Shown here one piece after another: positions 1 through 8,269 of a DNA stretch of 34,762 bases. This DNA comes from Ruminococcaceae bacterium UBA1405 (GTDB lineage: Bacteria; Bacillota; Clostridia; Oscillospirales; Ruminococcaceae). Numbering within the stretch: position 1 is the first letter of the stretch; each line of letters opens with the position of its first letter. The stretch spans positions 1-34,762 of the forward strand of contig DBQB01000044.1 of the NCBI GenBank assembly GCA_002305685.1, in the 5' to 3' direction. A model generated the notes under the pieces. It was not told the origin of the DNA. It searched no databases and saw nothing but the letters and a program-made list of their open reading frames with translations. Made by a program: the position numbers and the translations under genes.

Positions 1-54
1 CCAACATGTATTGTATTCCTACACGAATTTGAACTGTATAGAGCAAAAAACCGC

Positions 55-83
55 TTGACAATGCGAATTGAATCTGGTTTACT
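55..83 (+). promoter_or_regulatory. Probable sigma-A promoter of the MATE gene
   Basis: A perfect -35 box TTGACA (55-60) is followed after 17 bases by TTTACT (78-83), a 4/6 match to the -10 consensus. The inferred transcription start is near 90, giving a leader of about 50 nt before the MATE start codon at 139. The first 54 bases of the window hold no recognisable feature. Confidence 0.5.
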
Positions 84-138
84 TATAAATAGACTGTCTG
101 TTTGGAAAGCAAATATTTCGAAAGGAGAAATACTGAAA

Positions 139-1524
139 ATGTCGGAAGTGCGGCAACCAGAACATAAGGAAAATAAAATGGGTTATATGCCGGTCAACCG
201 TCTGCTTATTTCCATGGCGCTGCCCATGATGGTAGCCATGTTGGTTCAGGCGCTTTATAATGTGGTGGACAGCGTCTTTGTTTCCCGCTTGGGAGAGGAT
301 GCCCTTACCGCAGTCTCTTTGGCATTCCCCATTCAGAATTTGATGATCGCCATCTCCACCGGTACCGGAGTCGGTATCAATGCCCTGCTCTCCAAGAGCT
401 TGGGAGAGAAAAACTTTGAACAGGTCAACAAGGCCGCTGCCAATGGTATCTTTTTGGCGGTGCTCAGTTATCTGTTGTTTTTGGTGTTCGGCTTTGTGGG
501 AGCACGGGCGTTCTTCCTTAGTCAGACCGATATCGGATCCATCGTGGATTACGGCACCGATTATCTGAGCATCTGCACCATCTTCTCCTTCGGCCTGTTT
601 GGAGAGATTGTCTTTGAGCGGCTGCTGCAATCAACTGGTAAGACCTTTTATACCATGATCACCCAGGGAGTTGGCGCAGTGTTCAACATTGTGATGGACC
701 CCATCCTGATCTTTGGTTTGCTGGGCTTCCCCAAGATGGGAGTGGCCGGCGCCGCTGCCGCTACCGTTGCGGGACAGATGGTGGCAATGTTGCTGGGCAT
801 TTATTTTAATCTGAAAAACAACCACGAAATCACCTTTAAATTTAAGGGATTCCGCCCCGACGCCAGCACCATCAAACGGATCTATGCCGTGGGTGTGCCT
901 TCTATCGTAATGGCGTCCATCTCCTCGGTGATGACCTTTGGCGTCAACAAGATCCTCATGTCCTTTACTTCCACCGCAACGGCAGTGTTCGGCGTGTACT
1001 TTAAGCTGCAAAGCTTCATCTTTATGCCGGTATTTGGCCTGAATAACGGTATGGTTCCCATCATCTCCTATAACTATGGCGCACGTCATCGGGACAGAAT
1101 GGTTCATACCATCAAGCTGAGCATCTTCTATGCGGTGTGCATTATGCTGGTAGGTTTTGCCATCTTCCAGATCGTTCCTCAGGTTCTTCTGGGATTCTTT
1201 AACGCTTCTCAGGATATGCTGGTCATCGGCGTTCCGGCCCTGCGGATCATCAGCCTCAGCTTTCTGTTTGCCGGATTCTGCATCATTGTGGGTTCGGTGT
1301 TCCAGGCTCTGGGCAACGGTGTGCTCAGCCTGATTGTTTCGGTTGCCAGACAGCTGGTGGTACTGCTGCCGGTGGCCTTCCTGATGTCCCTGACCGGGAA
1401 TCTGGACGTCGTCTGGTTCTCCTTCCCCATCTCGGAGATCGCTTCGGTGGTTCTCAGCGCACTGTTTATGCGTCATACCTATAAAAAGATCATCGCACCT
1501 TTGGGGCATGACGGTGTGAAATAA
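139..1524 (+). CDS. MATE family multidrug efflux transporter
   Basis: Integral membrane antiporter of the multidrug and toxic compound extrusion family, 461 residues, the usual size, with about 12 hydrophobic segments. The N-terminal stretch MPVNRLLISMALPMMVAMLV followed by ALYNVVDSVFVSRLG is the typical MATE opening, and a second similar half starts around residue 240 (RIYAVGVPSIVMASISS). Proteins of this family exchange cations or drugs for Na+ or H+ across the cytoplasmic membrane; the substrate cannot be read from sequence. The ATG at 139 is chosen because AAAGGAGA lies about 10 bases upstream; the reading frame is open further upstream but runs into the promoter. It is monocistronic, with a promoter at 55-83 and a strong terminator directly downstream. 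Confidence 0.93.
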   Translation: MSEVRQPEHKENKMGYMPVNRLLISMALPMMVAMLVQALYNVVDSVFVSRLGEDALTAVSLAFPIQNLMIAISTGTGVGINALLSKSLGEKNFEQVNKAAANGIFLAVLSYLLFLVFGFVGARAFFLSQTDIGSIVDYGTDYLSICTIFSFGLFGEIVFERLLQSTGKTFYTMITQGVGAVFNIVMDPILIFGLLGFPKMGVAGAAAATVAGQMVAMLLGIYFNLKNNHEITFKFKGFRPDASTIKRIYAVGVPSIVMASISSVMTFGVNKILMSFTSTATAVFGVYFKLQSFIFMPVFGLNNGMVPIISYNYGARHRDRMVHTIKLSIFYAVCIMLVGFAIFQIVPQVLLGFFNASQDMLVIGVPALRIISLSFLFAGFCIIVGSVFQALGNGVLSLIVSVARQLVVLLPVAFLMSLTGNLDVVWFSFPISEIASVVLSALFMRHTYKKIIAPLGHDGVK

Positions 1525-1545
1525 TATTTGTCAGAATTTTCAGAG

Positions 1546-1588
1546 CGCCGCTTCCCGGCTTGATTGCCGGGAAGCGGCGTTTTTTTTT
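1546..1588 (+). terminator. Rho-independent terminator after the MATE gene
   Basis: A perfect 14-bp stem (CGCCGCTTCCCGGC with its complement) with a six-base loop is followed by nine T residues. It ends the MATE transcript and insulates the downstream transport operon. Confidence 0.95.
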
Positions 1589-1855
1589 GCCCTTTCTGTT
1601 TATCGCTTATCCTATGGACAGGCGCTCCTCCCCTGTATTTTCTCGGGAAGAAAGAGGCATCGGGAAACTTTCAGGATGATTTGAGGGGGATAATTTGTAT
1701 CCGATCCCCATGTCTGTCAACGTCGCATTACCGCTAAAATCAACGCTTGATACAGTGCAAACGAAGAAAAGCCGGCAGGAAATTGGGCAAAGGGAACAGA
1801 AAAAGCAACAAATTCCAGCATAAAACGGATAAAAAGATAGAGAAATGCCGATTGT

Positions 1856-1896
1856 GGGAAATATGCATCATGGCATTTCAGGGGGAAATATGCATC
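1856..1896 (+). repeat. 14-bp direct repeat, candidate AraC-type operator
   Basis: The sequence GGGAAATATGCATC occurs twice, at 1856-1869 and 1883-1896, with 27 bases between equivalent positions. It lies in a 0.5-kb non-coding region directly upstream of a promoter (1917-1946) that should drive the ABC transporter operon. AraC-family activators typically bind two tandem direct half-sites immediately upstream of the -35 box. The gene at 5812 encodes such a regulator, so it is the natural candidate ligand; this link is inference. The rest of 1589-1855 shows no gene or clear structure. Confidence 0.6.
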
Positions 1897-1916
1897 GGGT
1901 AGTCCGATATTGCTTA

Positions 1917-1946
1917 TTTACAGACAGGTTTGGGGACAGTTACAAT
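1917..1946 (+). promoter_or_regulatory. Probable promoter of the carbohydrate ABC transporter operon
   Basis: TTTACA (1917-1922), an 18-base spacer and TACAAT (1941-1946) form a plausible but non-consensus sigma-A promoter, as expected of an activator-dependent one. The leader to the first permease start is about 130 nt and contains a small hairpin, CTTTGAT (1990-1996) with ATCAAAG (2007-2013). Confidence 0.5.
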
Positions 1947-2084
1947 GTTGCCATGAGATTGTGAATATTTTGTGTTGAGAAAATGAATGCTTTGATACTT
2001 TGACGGATCAAAGAGCGGAGCGCAACCATCAAGAAGGTCTTTGCTGCGTTGCGGCGGGTGCATTATAGGGAGGTTGAAAGGTTT

Positions 2085-3050
2085 ATGTCCACACTACAGC
2101 AGACCCAAAATCAGAAAAAGACGGGTGTTCCTGGAAAGTCGAAATCCATGCCCAAGCCCGTGCGGGAAATCATTCGGTGCAAGTACTTATATCTGATTTT
2201 TCTCATCCCGTTTGTCTACTATATTCTGTTCCAATACTGGCCGATGTACGGTATCCTGATCTCTTTTCAGGACTACAACGTTGTAAAGGGAATTTTGGGC
2301 AGCCCGTGGGTGGGACTCAAACATTTTGAAAAGTTTTTGCTGGACCCCTATTTTTGGAAACTGGTTCGCAACACCCTGCTGATCAATATCTATAGCCTTC
2401 TGTGGGGATTTCCGGCACCTATCATTCTGGCCATCCTGCTCAATGAGCTGAAAAACGAGAAGTTTAAGAAGGTTATTCAGAATATCAGTTATCTGCCCCA
2501 TTTTATTTCCACCGTGGTGGTCTGCGGTATGCTGGTAAACTTTCTCAGCTCTGATGGTATGATCAACCAACTGGTAAAGGTTTTCACCGGTACCTCTATC
2601 CAGTTTTTGATGGATCCAAAGTATTTTCGTACCATTTACGTTGCCTCGGGAATTTGGCAGAGCGTTGGATGGAATTCCATCATTTATCTGGCGGCTTTAA
2701 CCGGTGTGGATGCGGAGATGTATGAGGCTGCACTGATCGACGGAGCCAACCGCTGGCACCGTATTTGGTATATCACCCTGCCCAGCATCGCCCCCACCAT
2801 TTCCATCATGCTGATTATGAATCTGGGCCGGCTGATGAATCTGGGTCATGAGAAGATTTTGCTGCTGTATACCGGTTCTACCTATGAAGTGGCGGACGTT
2901 ATCTCCACTTATGTGTATCGCCGCGGTCTGCTGGGAAATGACTTCAGTTATGCCACAGCTGTGGGACTGTTCCAGGCTATCGTCGGGGTAATTTTGGTGA
3001 CAAGCGCCAATCAGATTTCCAAAAAATTGGGCGAGACAAGCCTTTGGTAA
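2085..3050 (+). CDS. Carbohydrate ABC transporter permease, LplB/YteP type
   Basis: Inner-membrane subunit of a CUT1-type sugar importer, 321 residues, six predicted membrane spans starting with YLYLIFLIPFVYYILFQYW. The binding-protein-dependent transport signature is visible as YEAALIDGANRWHRIWYITL, the EAA loop that contacts the ATPase. The family includes LplB and the YteP/YtcP permeases that import pectin-derived or other complex oligosaccharides in bacilli. The start at 2085 is preferred over an in-frame upstream codon because AGGGAGG (2067-2073) lies upstream of it. It is first in an operon with the second permease (37-base gap) and the binding protein. No ATPase gene is in the window, so the importer presumably shares an MsmK-type ATPase encoded elsewhere. 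Confidence 0.93.
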   Translation: MSTLQQTQNQKKTGVPGKSKSMPKPVREIIRCKYLYLIFLIPFVYYILFQYWPMYGILISFQDYNVVKGILGSPWVGLKHFEKFLLDPYFWKLVRNTLLINIYSLLWGFPAPIILAILLNELKNEKFKKVIQNISYLPHFISTVVVCGMLVNFLSSDGMINQLVKVFTGTSIQFLMDPKYFRTIYVASGIWQSVGWNSIIYLAALTGVDAEMYEAALIDGANRWHRIWYITLPSIAPTISIMLIMNLGRLMNLGHEKILLLYTGSTYEVADVISTYVYRRGLLGNDFSYATAVGLFQAIVGVILVTSANQISKKLGETSLW

Positions 3051-3087
3051 AGCACAGGACAACCATTGGTAGAAGGAGGAAAATCGG

Positions 3088-3978
3088 ATGAGCAAGAAAA
3101 AACCTGTGGATAATGCAGGGATTGGCGCCAGAATCTTTGATGGATGCAACATTTTGTTTATGCTGCTGCTGGCATTTATTATGCTGTATCCCATGTATAA
3201 CATTTTGGTCGTTTCCATCAGTTCCGCGGAATACATCTACCGCGGCGAGGTCAACTTTATTCCCAAGGGGATCAATTTCGACGCTTATAAGATGGTGTTT
3301 GAGAATGAGTCCATTTGGGTGTCCTTCAAAAACAGTGTGGTGTACACGGTAGTGGGTACGGCAATCAACGTGGTCTGCTCGGCGATGTGTGCCTACCCTC
3401 TTTCCAGAAAGGATTTCTATGGAAGAGGATTTTTCACCTTCTTTGTGGCGCTGACCATGTTTATCAGCGGTGGTATGATTCCTTCCTATCTGGTGGTCAA
3501 CCAGCTGAGGCTGATCAATACCATCTGGGCGATTGTGCTGCCGGGCGCCATCAGCACCTACAACATGATTATCATGCGCACCTTCTTCCAGAATATTCCC
3601 TCCTCCTTAACCGAGTCGGCCTATCTGGACGGTGCAAACGACATCCAGATCCTTTTCAAGGTTATCCTGCCGCTTTCCATGCCCATCATCGCCACTATGA
3701 CGCTGTTTTATGCGGTGGGTCACTGGAACAGCTACTTCCAGGCAATGATTTACCTCAACTCCAAATCCAAGTTCCCTCTGCAGGTCCTGCTCAGAGAGAT
3801 CATTGTGGCGGGCAATATGGCGGAGGAATCCGCGGACCTTTCCGCCAATATGCAGATTATTGCCATCAACTTTAAGTACGCGGTGATCATCATCACCATC
3901 GTTCCCATTTTGGTGGTATATCCCTTCCTGCAAAAATATTTCACCAAGGGTGTTATGATCGGTGCCATCAAGGGGTAA
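3088..3978 (+). CDS. Carbohydrate ABC transporter permease, LplC/YtcP type
   Basis: Second membrane subunit of the same importer, 296 residues with about six membrane spans. The EAA loop reads TESAYLDGANDIQILFKVIL, and the C terminus ends in FTKGVMIGAIKG, which is highly typical of the LplC/YtcP group. The ribosome binding site AGAAGGAGGAAA sits just before the ATG at 3088. It pairs with the preceding permease to form the heterodimeric channel fed by the lipoprotein encoded downstream. Confidence 0.94.
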   Translation: MSKKKPVDNAGIGARIFDGCNILFMLLLAFIMLYPMYNILVVSISSAEYIYRGEVNFIPKGINFDAYKMVFENESIWVSFKNSVVYTVVGTAINVVCSAMCAYPLSRKDFYGRGFFTFFVALTMFISGGMIPSYLVVNQLRLINTIWAIVLPGAISTYNMIIMRTFFQNIPSSLTESAYLDGANDIQILFKVILPLSMPIIATMTLFYAVGHWNSYFQAMIYLNSKSKFPLQVLLREIIVAGNMAEESADLSANMQIIAINFKYAVIIITIVPILVVYPFLQKYFTKGVMIGAIKG

Positions 3979-3993
3979 TGTTACAGACGTAAG

Positions 3994-4013
3994 GACCCGT
4001 CCTTTTGGGACGG
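3994..4013 (+). other. Small hairpin between second permease and binding protein
   Basis: CCGTCC and GGACGG, separated by a short T-rich loop, form a short stem in the 68-base gap ahead of the binding-protein gene. There is no T tract after it, so full termination is unlikely. Such stems in sugar ABC operons can stabilise the mRNA end and adjust the binding protein to permease ratio; that role here is inference. Confidence 0.35.
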
Positions 4014-4046
4014 CGCCAATATAACAGTTTTTTAAGGAGGTTCATT

Positions 4047-5684
4047 ATGATGCGTTCAAAGATCAAAGCGCTGGCCGGCATGCTGAGTGTTGCCATGATG
4101 GTGACCGGCTGTTCCAGTGCCGCTTCCAGTTCTTCCGCTTCATCGTCGTCTTCCGCCGCCACCGGCAGCTCCTCTGCCACGGTTGCCAGCTCCTCTGAAT
4201 CTGCTTCCGAGGAAGGCACTTCCTCTTTCCGGGCTGAAAAGGAGATGACTCTGACGGTGTTTACCACCGAGAGCAGCAACCAGCCCATCAAGGATATGGC
4301 GGTAGCACAGCAGGAGATTCTGGAAAAAACCAACGTGAAGATCGAGTTTGAGATCGGAAACGACGACAAGCGTTCGCTGCTGCTGGCCACCAACAATATC
4401 CCTGACATTATGCGTATCCCCACGGCGGACCTGACCGAGTACGGCCCCACCGGAATTTTCCTCAATGTCAGCGATTATATGGCGCAGGGCAAGATGCCTA
4501 ACCTGCAAAAATTCTATGATGAAATCCCCAACCTGAAAAAACGTGAAGTGGACGGTGTCCTGTGGGGCTGCCCGCAGATTGCCCGGGATGAGGCTGCCAA
4601 CGGCTTCGGGCCAATCCTGCGTGTAGGCCTGCTGGAAAAGAACAATATTGAAACCCCGCAGACCTTTGACGAGCTGCTGGAAGCCATGCAGAAACTCAAG
4701 GAGATCTATCCCGATTCCAAACCCTGGACCGGAAGAAAAGGCACCTCCCAGATGCTCAAAACCATCTCCTATATGTTAGGTTCCGGTTACGGCAACAACG
4801 GGCTTTACTACGATTATGATCTGGAGAAATATGTCTTTGGTCCTGCCACCCAGGAATTTAAGGCGGTTCTGGAATATCTGAATAAGGCTTACACCACCGG
4901 CGTGCTGGATCCCGACTATGCCACCACCACTGGAGATACCCTCAGTGCCCAGATGTCCAGCGGACAGTCCTTTATGTTCATCGATAACTCCGGTTTCGGT
5001 CAAAACTACACCCCCAACCTGAAAAAGACCGATCCCGAGGGCAAATTACAGATTATCCCCATCCCGGAAAACAGCTTCGGCCAGAGACGTGCCGTACTGT
5101 ATGAGACGGTACTGCCCGGCGATTTCTTTGCGGTAAACGCCAAGGTGGACGATCCTGATACCGTTATGGCGTTTATGGATTGGCTGTATTCTCAGGAAGG
5201 CTCCGACATCACCAACTATGGCAAAGAGGGCCTGAGCTTTGAGTACGACGAAAATGGGGAGCCCCACTTTATCCAGGATTACGTCATGCAGTTTAAGGAT
5301 GCACAGCCGACCTGCTACTACGCGGTTTACTCCGAGCTGGGTATCACCAAGCTGAACTTCTCTCTGTGGGCTGCCAACACCAAGACCACCTTTGAGATTG
5401 AAAAGCTCACCGGTATCTGGAGTGATCTGACCGACGAGTACTGGAGCATTGTGGAATCGGACGACGCCTATGTTACTCCGATCATCGACCCTGCTTTGAC
5501 AGCGGAGGAGAACGAGCGGGTGAAAGACCTGACCGCCAACCTCACCACCATGTTGGAGCAGGAATACGACAAATACATCATGGGCCTTGAGCCGATTGAG
5601 AATTACGACAACGTGATCGCCAAAGCCATCGAAATGGGTGCGGAGGAGATCGCCGAGATTTACAATACGGCAAACGCCAGATAA
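4047..5684 (+). CDS. Extracellular solute-binding lipoprotein, LplA type
   Basis: Substrate-capturing lipoprotein of the ABC importer, 545 residues, matching the large LplA/YtcQ class. The signal peptide ends in a lipobox, VTGC, with the lipidated Cys at about residue 22. It is followed by a roughly 40-residue Ser/Ala-rich tether, then a type-1 family bilobal binding domain from about residue 65. The protein should sit on the outer face of the membrane and deliver an oligosaccharide to the two upstream permeases. Start choice: AAGGAGG at 4034-4040 serves either of two adjacent ATG codons (4047 and 4050). The long low-complexity serine tract is common for gut Clostridia lipoproteins and probably spans the cell wall. 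The exact ligand cannot be inferred from sequence. Confidence 0.93.
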   Translation: MMRSKIKALAGMLSVAMMVTGCSSAASSSSASSSSSAATGSSSATVASSSESASEEGTSSFRAEKEMTLTVFTTESSNQPIKDMAVAQQEILEKTNVKIEFEIGNDDKRSLLLATNNIPDIMRIPTADLTEYGPTGIFLNVSDYMAQGKMPNLQKFYDEIPNLKKREVDGVLWGCPQIARDEAANGFGPILRVGLLEKNNIETPQTFDELLEAMQKLKEIYPDSKPWTGRKGTSQMLKTISYMLGSGYGNNGLYYDYDLEKYVFGPATQEFKAVLEYLNKAYTTGVLDPDYATTTGDTLSAQMSSGQSFMFIDNSGFGQNYTPNLKKTDPEGKLQIIPIPENSFGQRRAVLYETVLPGDFFAVNAKVDDPDTVMAFMDWLYSQEGSDITNYGKEGLSFEYDENGEPHFIQDYVMQFKDAQPTCYYAVYSELGITKLNFSLWAANTKTTFEIEKLTGIWSDLTDEYWSIVESDDAYVTPIIDPALTAEENERVKDLTANLTTMLEQEYDKYIMGLEPIENYDNVIAKAIEMGAEEIAEIYNTANAR

Positions 5685-5695
5685 TCCTCCCGTTT

Positions 5696-5730
5696 AAAAG
5701 ACAGGCGTGCCCTATGGCGCGCCTGTCTTT
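5696..5730 (+). terminator. Terminator of the ABC transporter operon
   Basis: AAAGACAGGCG and CGCCTGTCTTT form a long near-perfect stem (5697-5730) with CTAT in the loop, directly after the binding-protein stop codon. The 3' side ends in TCTTT, so the U tract is short but the stem is strong. It separates the transporter operon from the regulator gene. Confidence 0.75.
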
Positions 5731-5754
5731 CACATAATAGCCATATTTTCACTC

Positions 5755-5784
5755 TTTTCATTCACGGCGGTTTCAGTGTAAAAT
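5755..5784 (+). promoter_or_regulatory. Possible promoter of the AraC-type regulator
   Basis: TTTTCA (5755-5760), an 18-base spacer and TAAAAT (5779-5784) are the best promoter match between the terminator and the regulator start. Each hexamer is only a partial match, so this is tentative. Confidence 0.35.
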
Positions 5785-5811
5785 AGAGATACCTTTGGAA
5801 AGGAGGCAGTG

Positions 5812-8181
5812 ATGATGTTTTTTCAGCGGATACAGCATTTCGTCCGAACAAAGCGCTTTTTTCTCACACTGCTGCTCTATTTTCTATCGTTTTTGACACC
5901 GCTGATTGTAATGAGTTTTGTCTCCTACATCGGTGTGGCACAGATGATACGGGAGGATTTTGACCGAAAGATCAAGGAAAATCTATCCAATTCCGCCGAC
6001 GATATCGACGGCTTTTTGATTTCTTCCAATGCAGTGGCAGTGGGGTTTCTGGCAGATGGGCTGGTCAAACAGTATTTCATCCCTGACGCCCAGGCAACCT
6101 TGGAACAAAAAGCCGAGCGATGGAGGATTCCCCGCATTCTGGAGCAGTACCAAAACATCACCAGCAATTTTATCGATAGCATCTTTGCCTATTATCCTGA
6201 GGATACGCTGGTGTATACTTCTACCGGAACCCTTTCTCCTCAGTTGTTTTTTGACACCGTTTTTCGGTATGAAAGCTATGATTTGGAGTTTTGGCAAAAT
6301 CTTCAGGCGAGCGCCTCCCAGTTGCGGGCTTTGGAGGTGGATTGGGTGAACAACGCCTCCGGCAACGATTCCAGATTGGTTCTGCCCTGGGTCAGGGTGA
6401 GCAAGCTCAACGGTCAGACCGCCGTGGTGGTGATCAATATCTCGGTGGAACAGATCGTCAAGACACTGGAAGGCGGTTCGGTGGCGGAGGGAACCCGGTA
6501 TCTTATTGTTGGAGAGAACGGAAATACCATCTGGAATGGCACCGGCCTTGCGCAGGATACCCCGCAATGGGATGTAATGTGGCAGATGCTGGAGCATCAG
6601 GATCATGAGCCGGGGATGCTCAACTATGTTTGGCTGGATGACCAGCGGTTCCTCGCCTGTAAGGTGGTTACCTCCCAGTTTAATTGGCAGATCTATTCTT
6701 TGGTGCCATTGGAAGCTATGTCCGGTATTGCTTCGGTGATCCCCAGGGTGCTGCTTTGGACCTGCCTTATTTTGATGCTGGTGATTGTGGCCCTTTCCCT
6801 GCTGTTCAGCAAACGGATTTACCGTCCTATCACCCTGATGGTGGATGCGGTGCAGCATCAGTCCGGGGGCGTTCTGGAACCGGAAGGGAAGGACGAAATG
6901 GAGCTGCTGCGCACCGGCGTGGATAAGCTGATGGAAAGCCAGATGCAGTATAAACAGCGACTGGACCAGTACAGCGCAGAATATTTGGAATATGCGTTTC
7001 GTCTCATGATCAGCGGTTCCACACCGGTCAACCAGCAGATGCTCTCTCAGATTCTGGAAGGCCAACTCTCCTTCCATGATCCCAACTATATCGTTTGTTG
7101 TGTCTGTTTCCGGTTCCATTCCAACTATTATCGCGATCATACCGATCTGGAACGGATCAATATTGCAGAAAAACTGCGCAATATTTTAGCCTATCTGCTG
7201 GGAGATCGGATGGGATGTTATGTCATGGAACCCCGGCAGAACATCTATGTCTGTCTGATCAACTGTCAGGAGCAGTCCCAACTGCTGCCGGATAACCAGG
7301 TGTTTTCCCGAATGAAGTCCCTTTTCTCCTATGACCGGCGGTATTTTGATGTGGCGGTTGGCATTGGCGGGATCAGCTATGGTGTTGCAGGTATCCGAGA
7401 TTCTTATCATCAGGCCATGGCAGCAGTACAGGGAGGAAACGATCAGCAGTTTTTCCAGGTTCATCTGTATCGCAATACTATGCAGCATAATCTGTTGCAG
7501 TTTACCATGGAAGATCAGCTGCGACTGGTCAATGCCCTCAAAGCCGGAAATCGTTTCCAATTGCTTTCCATGGTGGAAGAGCTTTTGGAGCGAAATACCC
7601 GTCTGGGAATCTCCTATGAGGAATATCACTATCTGTACCATCAGTTGATAATGCTTGGCGCCGCCTACCTTTCTGAGCGGGGAAAATCCCTTTCGGATCT
7701 CGGTCAGGAGACGTTTGCCCGGTCGGTGATCGCGGAGATGAAGATTCCGGAGGATCCGATGGTGGGAAAACAGCTGCTACTGGATTTTTACAGCGATATA
7801 TTGGAGAGCTGCAGCAGCCCTTTTCCGCAAAAGTCCGAAAGCCTGGTACAAACCACCCAGGATTTTGTGCAGCACAACTATGCTTCCAATCTGGGATTGG
7901 AACAGATTGCCGATCAGATGGGGGTCTCGGTCAAATACATTTCCCGCGTCTTTAAACAGCGTACCGGGAAGAATCTGACCGATTTCATCGGGGAAATCCG
8001 CATCCAAAAGGCCAAGGAACTGTTGACCCAGACCGATCAGAAGGTGGGGGATATTGCAGCGGCGGTGGGAATTGAGAACCGCACCACATTTTTGCGGGTT
8101 TTCAAAAAATATGAAGGGATCTCGCCCATCGAATATCGGAATCTGCATCAGCACGACAAGACCAATGGCGCTGAACCGTAA
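5812..8181 (+). CDS. Membrane-anchored AraC family transcriptional regulator, YtdP-like
   Basis: A one-component membrane sensor-regulator of about 789 residues. One membrane span lies at about residues 17-42 (LLLYFLSFLTPLIVMSFVSY) and a second at about 305-330 (VIPRVLLWTCLILMLVIVAL), bracketing an extracytoplasmic sensor region of about 260 residues. The C-terminal ~100 residues form an AraC-type double helix-turn-helix: LGLEQIADQMGVSVKYISRV and KVGDIAAAVGIENRTTFLRV followed by the FKKYEGISPIEYR tail. This architecture is that of B. subtilis YtdP, which is also encoded beside LplABC-like transporter genes. It probably senses an external sugar and activates the upstream operon, perhaps through the repeat at 1856-1896. 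AAAGGAGG ends at 5806; ATG codons at 5812 and 5815 (or GTG 5809) could all start it. Confidence 0.9.
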   Translation: MMFFQRIQHFVRTKRFFLTLLLYFLSFLTPLIVMSFVSYIGVAQMIREDFDRKIKENLSNSADDIDGFLISSNAVAVGFLADGLVKQYFIPDAQATLEQKAERWRIPRILEQYQNITSNFIDSIFAYYPEDTLVYTSTGTLSPQLFFDTVFRYESYDLEFWQNLQASASQLRALEVDWVNNASGNDSRLVLPWVRVSKLNGQTAVVVINISVEQIVKTLEGGSVAEGTRYLIVGENGNTIWNGTGLAQDTPQWDVMWQMLEHQDHEPGMLNYVWLDDQRFLACKVVTSQFNWQIYSLVPLEAMSGIASVIPRVLLWTCLILMLVIVALSLLFSKRIYRPITLMVDAVQHQSGGVLEPEGKDEMELLRTGVDKLMESQMQYKQRLDQYSAEYLEYAFRLMISGSTPVNQQMLSQILEGQLSFHDPNYIVCCVCFRFHSNYYRDHTDLERINIAEKLRNILAYLLGDRMGCYVMEPRQNIYVCLINCQEQSQLLPDNQVFSRMKSLFSYDRRYFDVAVGIGGISYGVAGIRDSYHQAMAAVQGGNDQQFFQVHLYRNTMQHNLLQFTMEDQLRLVNALKAGNRFQLLSMVEELLERNTRLGISYEEYHYLYHQLIMLGAAYLSERGKSLSDLGQETFARSVIAEMKIPEDPMVGKQLLLDFYSDILESCSSPFPQKSESLVQTTQDFVQHNYASNLGLEQIADQMGVSVKYISRVFKQRTGKNLTDFIGEIRIQKAKELLTQTDQKVGDIAAAVGIENRTTFLRVFKKYEGISPIEYRNLHQHDKTNGAEP

Positions 8182-8269
8182 AAAGAAAGCTGCTTGTGTA
8201 TCTTTGTGCACCAAACAGTTAGGTGATTCTTCTTTTTTCTGATAGACGATTTTGAAAGGAAGTGCTTTT

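Noticed and set aside
631..1509. 292-codon minus-strand ORF opposite the MATE gene
   Set aside because: Same low-complexity His/Gln-rich pattern as other shadow frames; the MATE product on the plus strand is unambiguous.
1589..1855. Possible small gene or RNA in the gap after the MATE terminator
   Set aside because: No ORF with a ribosome binding site, promoter pair or convincing stem was found; only the downstream repeat and promoter are supported.
5983..7140. 385-codon minus-strand ORF inside the AraC-type regulator gene
   Set aside because: Shadow frame with His/Gln/Pro-rich composition, no family features and no start signals, opposite a clear gene.
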